A stretch of DNA of 5,168 nucleotides from Kiritimatiellia bacterium (lineage in GTDB: Bacteria > Verrucomicrobiota > Kiritimatiellia > SLAD01): NCBI GenBank assembly GCA_007128275.1, contig SKXR01000152.1:1-5168 (forward strand), in the 5' to 3' direction. The position numbers and the translations under genes were made by a program. Within the stretch, counting starts at the first letter, position 1. Each line of letters begins with the position of its first letter. Shown here in pieces: positions 1 to 4,928 of the stretch. The notes under the pieces are model-generated. The model worked only from the letters and a program-made list of their open reading frames with translations. It did no database searches and was not told the DNA's origin.

Positions 1-414
1 CAGGCGTTCCACAAAGGCCCGGATTTCGTCGCGCACGCGGCGGTAATGAGTCAGGGCTTCGTCTTCGGTCTCTGCCGCTTTGGCCAGCGCGGGCGGGTCG
101 TCGAATCCCGCATGCACCATCCGGGCCGTTTCGCACAGCCATGAGGGGCAGGTCTCGCGGGCATGATCGCAGACGGTAACCACGAAGTCGAAGGGCACAT
201 CCCGAAGCATGTCGACGGTCTTGGACGCATGCCCGCTAATGTCCACACCGGCCTCTTCCATGACGCGCAGGGCGAACGGATTCATGCCATGTTGTTCGAT
301 TCCTGCAGAATACGCTTCGAGTTGGTCCTTTCGCAAGGCCCGCGCCCACCCTTCGGCCATCTGACTACGGCAGGAATTGCCCGTACACAGGAATAGAAGT
401 CGTTGTTTGTTCAT
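1..414 (-). CDS. arsC: Arsenate reductase, thioredoxin-coupled (LMW phosphatase fold), C-terminus cut by window edge
   Basis: Cytoplasmic enzyme reducing arsenate to arsenite with electrons from thioredoxin. The reading frame is open from the ATG at 414-412 to base 1 (138 codons, no stop), so the last few residues lie outside the window; the family is usually about 130-140 residues. Visible features: the P-loop CTGNSCRSQ with Cys10, Cys15 and Arg16; the redox pair Cys82 and Cys89 in VTVCDHARETCP; and Asp105 in FDDPP. These match the Cys10/Cys15/Cys82/Cys89/Asp105 set of Staphylococcus aureus pI258 ArsC, so the full thiol relay appears present. An AAGGAG site lies 9 bases upstream of the start. 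The gene is divergent from the sigma-factor operon and would supply arsenite for the ArsM encoded there. A plain protein-tyrosine phosphatase is unlikely because the Cys82/Cys89 relay is intact. Confidence 0.95.
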   Translation of the reverse strand, partial: MNKQRLLFLCTGNSCRSQMAEGWARALRKDQLEAYSAGIEQHGMNPFALRVMEEAGVDISGHASKTVDMLRDVPFDFVVTVCDHARETCPSWLCETARMVHAGFDDPPALAKAAETEDEALTHYRRVRDEIRAFVERL

Positions 415-423
415 TGTATTCAT

Positions 424-429
424 CTCCTT
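424..429 (-). promoter_or_regulatory. Ribosome binding site of arsC
   Basis: On the minus strand these bases read AAGGAG, a near-perfect Shine-Dalgarno core, 9 bases before the ATG at 414-412. It supports this start for arsC. Confidence 0.8.
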
Positions 430-470
430 ATTGGGTTAAGGCCCGTATTGAGAGACTCGAAAAAGGACAA

Positions 471-495
471 TTATTCCGACATATGGCAGGAATAA
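471..495. promoter_or_regulatory. Candidate operator: 7-bp inverted repeat in the divergent intergenic region
   Basis: TTATTCC (471-477) and GGAATAA (489-495) are perfect inverted arms separated by 11 bases that include the palindrome CATATG (480-485). The dyad is AT-rich compared with its surroundings and lies between the divergent arsC and sigma-factor genes. That is where an ArsR-like repressor or another dimeric regulator would act on both. A weak plus-strand TTGAGA (448-453) could be a -35 box, but no convincing -10 follows. No regulator gene is visible in the window. A 7-bp dyad can arise by chance, so the role is speculative. Confidence 0.3.
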
Positions 496-531
496 ACAGG
501 GGGGCTTGTGGTTCTCATCCCTGAAGACGCA

Positions 532-1071
532 ATGAGCATCGATTTTGAACAATTAGTGACGGAGCACTATTCGGGGTTGTACCGATTTGCCGTAAGTCTC
601 TGCCGGGCGCAGGCGGATGCGTACGATTTGACACAGCAAACGTTTCTCCTGTGGGCGGAGCGCGGGCACCAGCTGAAGAAAGCGGAGAAGGTCAAATCCT
701 GGCTGTTTACCACATTATACCGCGAGTATCTGCGGAGCCGGCGGAGGGGCGATCGTTTCCCTCATTTGGAGATTACCGCTTCGGAACACGAATTACCGAC
801 CGTGACAGCCGACATGCTGGAGAAACTGGAGGGCGCGGAGGTCATGGAGTCTCTGCAGGAACTTGAGGAGAATTTCCGGGTGCCGTTGAGTCTGTTTTAT
901 GTGGGGAACTACAGTTACAAGGAAATCGCCGAGGTACTCGATATCCCCATGGGCACCGTCATGTCCCGCATCGCACGCGGAAAAGATCAACTGCGCGAAA
1001 GGTTGGCGAGAACGATGTCGACGGAAGAAATAGAGGAAAGAAGGGCCACCGCCCATCGAGGCACACGATGA
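532..1071 (+). CDS. ECF-type RNA polymerase sigma factor
   Basis: Sigma-70 family, extracytoplasmic-function type, directing RNA polymerase to a small set of promoters. Numbering from the ATG at 532 (179 aa), the sigma-2 region spans roughly residues 12-72 and includes DAYDLTQQTFLLWA and KSWLFTTLYREYLRSRRR. The sigma-4 helix-turn-helix spans roughly residues 107-157 and includes YSYKEIAEVLDIPMGTVMSRIARGKDQLRE. There is no sigma-3 domain, and the length is typical. The start is uncertain. An upstream in-frame GTG at 508 (187 aa) has a G-rich AGGGGGG only 3 bases before it, while the ATG at 532 has only a weak GAAG. I prefer 532 because MSIDFEQLVTEHYSGLYRFA matches the usual N-terminus of the family. 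Its stop overlaps the next gene's start (ATGA, 1068-1071), implying translational coupling to its presumed anti-sigma factor. The sequence resembles verrucomicrobial ECF factors I know. Its target promoters are unknown. Confidence 0.9.
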   Translation: MSIDFEQLVTEHYSGLYRFAVSLCRAQADAYDLTQQTFLLWAERGHQLKKAEKVKSWLFTTLYREYLRSRRRGDRFPHLEITASEHELPTVTADMLEKLEGAEVMESLQELEENFRVPLSLFYVGNYSYKEIAEVLDIPMGTVMSRIARGKDQLRERLARTMSTEEIEERRATAHRGTR

Positions 1072-1904
1072 TCAACAAGACAGCGACACAATTACTACGC
1101 TCATACCGCAGCGACGGCAGCGATGCCGATGATCCGGTTTTCCAGGAAGCCCTTAAGCAAACGGGGCAGGATCCCGGCTTGGGGCAGTGGTTTAAAGAAG
1201 AACAAGCCGTGGACGAGGTGATCCGCACAAAACTATCGGAAATTCCGGTACCCGGGTCCCTGCGCGACGACATCCTAGCCATGCAGGCGGTTCATGCGAA
1301 AGCGACGCCCGGCTTCTTTGGGCGCCATAGAGGCGGCCTATGGGCTATGGCAGCGGCCCTCCTCGTCATGGTGGGCGGGGGAATGCTCTGGATGAATCAG
1401 CAACTTCCGCCGCTCTCCTTTGAAACGTATCCACAGGTGGCGGCTCGCTTCATGCAATCGAAATTCGAGCTGGATATCGTCGCCAAGGATATCGCCGGCG
1501 CCGAACAATGGATGCGGGAACAAGGATTCACCGGCGACCTGCCGATCCCTACCGCGCTGGCCGACGTCACGGATCGGGGCGTGGGTTGCGCGCCCTTCGA
1601 CTGGCACGGAGAAAAGGTACTGCTCTTCTGCTTCTGGATGGATGACGGCACCGTGTTGCACTATTACGTCATGAATGCCGACGCGCTGCCCGACACCCTG
1701 CCGCCCGGAGAGATGCGCATGGCCCGGTATCGCGGGTATCAAACGGTGACGTGGCAGGAAGACCAGTTCGCTTTCGTGCTCACGACCTCGAATTTCGACC
1801 TTGATACGCGAAGCCTGTTACTGGACCGCGTGGCCGGGCTGCGCACGCCGGCCGCACTGCCGCCAATCGGATCGACTGAACGATGGGGAGAAGAAGACGT
1901 ATGA
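1068..1904 (+). CDS. Single-pass membrane anti-sigma-factor-like protein
   Basis: Probably holds the upstream ECF sigma factor inactive at the cytoplasmic membrane until a signal is sensed. The 278 aa divide into three parts. Residues 1-88 are a charged cytoplasmic segment with no HxxxCxxC zinc motif, so this is not a classical ZAS anti-sigma. Residues 90-109 form a hydrophobic membrane helix (LWAMAAALLVMVGGGMLWM). Residues 110-278 are a probably periplasmic domain with Cys174 (GVGCAPFDWHGEK) and Cys188 (LLFCFW). The GC..(F/L)DW.G.KV.L.CF pattern is one I associate with verrucomicrobial partners of this sigma type, so the cysteines are probably a family trait. Start and stop overlap both neighbours by ATGA, and GAGG at 1058-1061 precedes the start. 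The anti-sigma role rests on gene order and topology; no recognisable catalytic motif is seen. Confidence 0.75.
   Translation: MINKTATQLLRSYRSDGSDADDPVFQEALKQTGQDPGLGQWFKEEQAVDEVIRTKLSEIPVPGSLRDDILAMQAVHAKATPGFFGRHRGGLWAMAAALLVMVGGGMLWMNQQLPPLSFETYPQVAARFMQSKFELDIVAKDIAGAEQWMREQGFTGDLPIPTALADVTDRGVGCAPFDWHGEKVLLFCFWMDDGTVLHYYVMNADALPDTLPPGEMRMARYRGYQTVTWQEDQFAFVLTTSNFDLDTRSLLLDRVAGLRTPAALPPIGSTERWGEEDV
1885..1896 (+). promoter_or_regulatory. Ribosome binding site deciding the radical SAM start
   Basis: GGGGAG (1885-1890) followed by AAGAAG lies within the end of the preceding gene, about 4-10 bases before the ATG at 1901. It favours that ATG over the in-frame ATG at 1883, which has no purine-rich site upstream and would overlap the preceding gene by 22 bases. 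Confidence 0.6.
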
Positions 1905-2827
1905 CCACGGATACGATCGAATTCCGTCAATCCAATCCCTGGCTGGAAACCGCCAAAGGCGAAAAGCGTGGCTACATCCAGCCCGCAAAGCTGACGGAGC
2001 TATGGTTCCATACCGGCACCATATGCAACCTGCGCTGTCCGTTCTGCCTCGAAGGATCCAAACCGGGCGATACGCGTATCCAAGCGCTGAAGCTGGACGA
2101 TGTCCGCCCGTTCATTGAAGAGGCGCTTGATCTGGGCGTGGAACAGTTTTCGTTCACGGGCGGCGAGCCGTTTGTGGTGAAGGATTTCATCAAGATCCTG
2201 CAACTGGCCTTGACGCATCGCCCCTGCCTCGTGCTCACAAACGGGACCGAACCGTTGTTCAACCGGTTTGCGGACGTGGTCCCGTTGCTCGACCTGCCGC
2301 ATCCGGTACGGTTCCGTATCAGCATCGATTATCCGGACGAACAAAGGCACGATGCGGGCCGCGGGCCCGGCAATTTTCGACGCGCATGGGCCACGATGAA
2401 ACGCCTGCACGACGCCGGATTCACCGTATCCGTCGCGCGACAACGCGACAAGGATGAAGACGTCAACGCCGCGGACGAACAGTTCCGCGATCTCATGGAA
2501 GCGCACGGCATCCCCCGCGACCGCACGATCGTAAGCTTCCCGGATTTTCTGACGCCGGGCAGCACCGGCCACGCGCCCGAGATCACGGAATCGTGCATGA
2601 CCACTTATCACACCGAGGAAACAAGAGCGGATTTCATGTGCAATTACAGCAAGATGGTGCTGAAGAAGAACGGGCGCATGCGTGTGTACGCCTGCACGTT
2701 GGTGGACGACGACGAACGCTACGACCTGGGCGGCACACTGTCGGACAGCATGAACGCGCGTATCGTGCTCACACATCATCGCTGTTTTTCGTGTTTTGCG
2801 TACGGAGCGAGTTGCAGCGAGAAATAG
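1901..2827 (+). CDS. Radical SAM protein with C-terminal cysteine-rich (SPASM/twitch-like) region
   Basis: Iron-sulfur enzyme that cleaves S-adenosylmethionine to make radicals; the substrate is unknown. From the ATG at 1901 (308 aa; ATGA overlap with the upstream stop), the cluster motif CNLRCPFC supplies Cys42, Cys46 and Cys49 (CX3CX2C). TGGEP at 86-90 is the SAM-binding motif, and RISID at 139-143 is a later strand of the partial barrel. C-terminal cysteines at 247, 265, 295, 298 and 305 (…RCFSCFAYGASCSE) could bind an auxiliary iron-sulfur cluster, as in SPASM or twitch domains. The arsM and nucleoside-phosphorylase neighbours suggest adenosylation of a methylated arsenical. However, the motif differs from the ArsS radical SAM signature I know (CNxxCxHCH), and the protein lacks an obvious DUF3641-like tail. 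It could instead modify a peptide or another metabolite. The family call is firm; the function is inferred from context only. Confidence 0.92.
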   Translation: MTTDTIEFRQSNPWLETAKGEKRGYIQPAKLTELWFHTGTICNLRCPFCLEGSKPGDTRIQALKLDDVRPFIEEALDLGVEQFSFTGGEPFVVKDFIKILQLALTHRPCLVLTNGTEPLFNRFADVVPLLDLPHPVRFRISIDYPDEQRHDAGRGPGNFRRAWATMKRLHDAGFTVSVARQRDKDEDVNAADEQFRDLMEAHGIPRDRTIVSFPDFLTPGSTGHAPEITESCMTTYHTEETRADFMCNYSKMVLKKNGRMRVYACTLVDDDERYDLGGTLSDSMNARIVLTHHRCFSCFAYGASCSEK

Positions 2828-2836
2828 CGTCCGCAT

Positions 2837-2909
2837 GGTAGGGCGAGGCGTCTCGCCGAGCCGCGCCACCCGGTAATGCTCGCGGCTCACCGGGACGGTT
2901 CGCCCTACC
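2837..2909. repeat. Palindromic intergenic element (73 bp) between the radical SAM gene and arsM
   Basis: The ends are perfect 10-bp inverted repeats: GGTAGGGCGA (2837-2846) and TCGCCCTACC (2900-2909). Inside lie GAGCCGCG (2858-2865) and CGCGGCTC (2881-2888). CCCGGT (2869-2874) and ACCGGG (2889-2894) offer an alternative pairing. It shares AGGGCGAGGC and GCCGAGCCG, in the same order, with the array at 4929-5168, so it is a diverged member of the same REP/MITE-like family. In mRNA it would fold into a strong hairpin starting 9 bases after the radical SAM stop, where it could stabilise the upstream message or set the level of downstream expression. It has no T-tract, so it is not a standard intrinsic terminator, and it encodes no protein. 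Confidence 0.85.
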
Positions 2910-2923
2910 GAAGGGGAGAAGCT

Positions 2924-2930
2924 GGGAGAG
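2924..2930 (+). promoter_or_regulatory. Ribosome binding site of arsM
   Basis: GGGAGAG lies just upstream of the ATG at 2934, with GGGAG ending 5 bases before it. A second purine-rich stretch, AGGGGAG (2912-2918), lies further up. Both sit directly after the palindromic element and leave this site outside its hairpin. Confidence 0.65.
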
Positions 2931-2933
2931 ATT

Positions 2934-3989
2934 ATGACACAGACACTGAACAAAGACGCGATCAAGGAATATTACGGCACGATCCTGCAGGGCAGCCACG
3001 ACCTCAAGACCAGCGCCTGTTCCTGTACGGACGAAGGGCTCTCGCCTTCCATCAAGGCCGCGCTGGCTGGAATCAACGACGAGGTTATTCAACGGTTCTA
3101 TGGCTGCGGCTCGCCCATCCCGCCTTTGCTCGATGGATGCACTGTGCTCGATCTCGGGTGCGGGACGGGTCGCGATGTCTTCGTCGCCGCCAAACTGGCC
3201 GGACCGACCGGCCGCGTGATTGGCATCGACATGACGGATCAACAGCTGGAAGTGGCCCGCCGCAATACCGACTCCCAGATGGACCGATATGGGCTGGACC
3301 CGAACAATGTGGATTTCCGGCAGGGGTACATGGAAGATCTGCAAACCGCCGGGATCGCCGACCAATCGGTGGATGTGGTCATGTCCAACTGCGTGATTAA
3401 TTTGTCGCCCGACAAGGAAGCCGTATTCTCCGAAATCTTCCGCGTGTTGAAACCCGGCGGCGAACTTATTTTCTCGGACGTATTCGCGGGGCGCCGCGTC
3501 CCGTTGCACTTGCAGGCCGATCCCGTACTGCACGGCGAATGCCTGGCCGGCGCGATGTACCACGAAGATTTCCGGCGCCTGCTGCTCACACTGGGGTGCC
3601 CGGACTATCGTGTGTTGTCCAGCCGACCGCTCGACCTTGGCTCCGCGGAAATCGAGGAAAAAATCGGCATGGTCGATTTCTATTCCGTCACGGTTCGCGC
3701 CTTCAAACTGCCCGCACTGGAAGACCTCTGCGAAGATTACGGCCAGACCGCCACCTACGACGGCGGCATCACAGACTGGCCGCATTACTTTGACCTGGAC
3801 GAGCGTCATCGCTTTCTTACCGGTAAATCCATGCTGGTATGCGGGAACACAGCGGCCATGCTCGAAGAAACGCGGTTCGGTAAACATTTTACCGTGACCG
3901 GCGACCGTTCCGTCCATTATGGTGCGTTTGACTGCGGCCCGGCGAAAGGGGAACAAGTAAAAGAAACAGGTGGAGGCGCGTGCTGTTAA
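2934..3989 (+). CDS. arsM: Arsenite S-adenosylmethionine methyltransferase (ArsM)
   Basis: Cytoplasmic enzyme transferring methyl groups from SAM to trivalent arsenic, giving methyl-, dimethyl- and possibly trimethylarsenicals. The 351-aa length is typical. The N-terminus has YYGTILQGSHDLKTSACSC (Cys29, Cys31); Cys58 follows in YGCGSP. The SAM-binding Rossmann motif is VLDLGCGTGRD at 71-81, with acidic motif II around GIDMTD (97-102). Family hallmarks are MSNCVINLSPDK (Cys153) and HGECLAGAMY (Cys203). Cys29 or 31, Cys58, Cys153 and Cys203 correspond to the four arsenic-binding/catalytic cysteines known from algal ArsM (Cys44, 72, 174 and 224 of CmArsM). The N-terminal pair is spaced CSC rather than the usual CC, and the protein ends in Gly-Gly-Gly-Ala-Cys-Cys, a possible extra thiol site. 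It follows the radical SAM gene in the same direction with its own good Shine-Dalgarno, so it is probably co-transcribed. Confidence 0.96.
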   Translation: MTQTLNKDAIKEYYGTILQGSHDLKTSACSCTDEGLSPSIKAALAGINDEVIQRFYGCGSPIPPLLDGCTVLDLGCGTGRDVFVAAKLAGPTGRVIGIDMTDQQLEVARRNTDSQMDRYGLDPNNVDFRQGYMEDLQTAGIADQSVDVVMSNCVINLSPDKEAVFSEIFRVLKPGGELIFSDVFAGRRVPLHLQADPVLHGECLAGAMYHEDFRRLLLTLGCPDYRVLSSRPLDLGSAEIEEKIGMVDFYSVTVRAFKLPALEDLCEDYGQTATYDGGITDWPHYFDLDERHRFLTGKSMLVCGNTAAMLEETRFGKHFTVTGDRSVHYGAFDCGPAKGEQVKETGGGACC

Positions 3990-3993
3990 GGAC

Positions 3994-4042
3994 GTGTCGG
4001 GTGTCGCGTGTCGGGTGTCGGGTGTCGGGTGTCGGGTGTAGA
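3994..4042. repeat. Heptamer tandem repeat, GTGTCGG x about 6.5
   Basis: Starting 5 bases after the arsM stop codon, GTGTCGG recurs head to tail at 3994, 4001 (as GTGTCGC), 4008, 4015, 4022 and 4029, followed by a decayed GTGTAGA at 4036. A 7-base unit would not keep frame if translated, and no gene spans it. It looks like slippage-prone intergenic DNA. Part of it forms the left arm of the inverted repeat at 4001-4075. Confidence 0.9.
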
Positions 4043-4075
4043 GCATGCCCCCACTCGACCCCCGACACGCGACAC
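4001..4075. repeat. 15-bp perfect inverted repeat in the arsM-phosphorylase gap
   Basis: GTGTCGCGTGTCGGG (4001-4015) is the exact reverse complement of CCCGACACGCGACAC (4061-4075), with a 45-base loop made largely of the heptamer repeat. The repeats let several registers compete for the right arm, so a transcript could form more than one hairpin. It lies between the arsM stop and the weakly signalled start of the next gene, where it could stabilise or partially terminate transcription. It has no T-tract after the right arm, so Rho-independent termination is not supported. Confidence 0.75.
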
Positions 4076-4108
4076 GCTAGTCTTCACTGAACACGGAACA
4101 CTTTTCTC

Positions 4109-4870
4109 ATGACTCCTATCGGCATTATCGGCGGAACAGGGCTGGACGATCCGGCGTTCATGGAATCGGCGGAAGAGACGAACGTCTCCACGCCGTTCGG
4201 CGACCCGTCTTCACCCATTGTCCGCGGCTCGCTCGCGGGTCGCGAGGTGGCCTTGCTGTCACGGCACGGCAGGCAGCACACCATCCCTCCGTCACAGATC
4301 AATAACCGCGCGAACCTCTACGCGTTGAAGGATCTGGGCTGTGAACAAGTGCTCGTCACCGCCGCGTGCGGATCCTTACGCGCGGAACTGGATCGCGGCC
4401 ATTTCGTGATCCCCGACCAGTTCATCGATTTCACGCGGCGGCGCGCCGTCACCTATTTCGATGCGTTTGAACCGGGCATAGAGAACGCGCACCATACCCC
4501 GATGGCCGACCCGTTCGACGCCGACCTGCGCGCCGCGCTGGTGCGCAAGGGGAAGGAACTCGAACTGAACGTCCATGACGGCGGCACGATCCTGACCATT
4601 GAAGGGAATCGCTTCTCCACACGCGCGGAATCGAACATGTTCCGGATGTGGGGCGCGGATCTCGTCAACATGACCGTCGCCCCGGAATGCATCCTCGCCA
4701 ATGAACTCGGGCTGAAATACGCCGCCATCGCCGTCGTCACCGATTTCGATTGTTGGAAGACCGACGAACCGCCGCTGCGCGTGGAGGATCTCATCGCCGT
4801 GTTCGGTCGGAACATCGAAAACCTCGTGCGCCTGTTCATCGCCGTCCTGCCGGAACTGCCCGGCTCTTGA
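4109..4870 (+). CDS. mtnP: 5'-methylthioadenosine / purine nucleoside phosphorylase, MTAP family
   Basis: Phosphorolytic cleavage of 5'-deoxy-5'-substituted adenosines to adenine plus the sugar-1-phosphate; MTA is the usual substrate, in methionine salvage. Motifs over the 253 aa: GIIGGTGL (5-12, phosphate site), TPFGDPS (28-34), SRHGRQHTIPPSQINNRAN (51-69), TAACGSLR (84-91), IEGNRFSTRAES (164-175), VNMT (186-189, ribose contact Met188) and TDFDCWK (211-217). Asp212 and Asp214 in the last motif are the 6-aminopurine-selecting aspartates of MTAP, so adenine nucleosides rather than inosine or guanosine are expected. Oddities: an Asn in IEGNRF where Pro is usual, and an end about 30 residues short of human MTAP, which lacks the C-terminal helix that lines the 5'-substituent pocket of the adjacent subunit. 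No clear Shine-Dalgarno is seen (only GGA at 4095-4097). Next to arsM and a radical SAM gene, an arsenic-bearing adenosine is a plausible substrate. Confidence 0.93.
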   Translation: MTPIGIIGGTGLDDPAFMESAEETNVSTPFGDPSSPIVRGSLAGREVALLSRHGRQHTIPPSQINNRANLYALKDLGCEQVLVTAACGSLRAELDRGHFVIPDQFIDFTRRRAVTYFDAFEPGIENAHHTPMADPFDADLRAALVRKGKELELNVHDGGTILTIEGNRFSTRAESNMFRMWGADLVNMTVAPECILANELGLKYAAIAVVTDFDCWKTDEPPLRVEDLIAVFGRNIENLVRLFIAVLPELPGS

Positions 4871-4887
4871 GCGGGAATTGAACCGAA

Positions 4888-4928
4888 ACTCAAGAATCGC
4901 CTTCGCCGCTTGCGTGCTTGTCTTGAGT
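4888..4928. repeat. 8-bp inverted repeat downstream of the last gene
   Basis: ACTCAAGA (4888-4895) and TCTTGAGT (4921-4928) are perfect inverted arms with a 25-base loop, lying between the phosphorylase stop and the tandem array. The long loop and absence of a T-run make an intrinsic terminator unlikely. It may simply be the edge of the repeat insertion. Confidence 0.35.

Noticed and set aside
163..396. Plus-strand open frame of 77 codons opposite arsC
   Set aside because: Shadow of arsC, whose minus-strand frame has all catalytic residues.
1883..1900. Upstream ATG at 1883 as the radical SAM start
   Set aside because: It would overlap the preceding gene by 22 bases with no purine-rich site before it, whereas the ATG at 1901 has GGGGAG upstream and an ATGA overlap.
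2593..2841. 82-codon plus-strand open frame overlapping the end of the radical SAM gene
   Set aside because: It lies in another frame over the cysteine-rich C-terminus of the radical SAM protein, with no motif of its own and an end that runs into the palindromic element.
2000..2965. Open frame of 321 codons on the minus strand opposite the radical SAM gene
   Set aside because: Antisense shadow of a gene with complete radical SAM motifs; no ribosome binding site or domain signature of its own.
2769..4046. Long open frame of 425 codons on the minus strand opposite arsM
   Set aside because: It lies antisense to a clearly recognisable arsM, has no protein motif I recognise, and arises from the GC-rich codon pattern of the sense gene.
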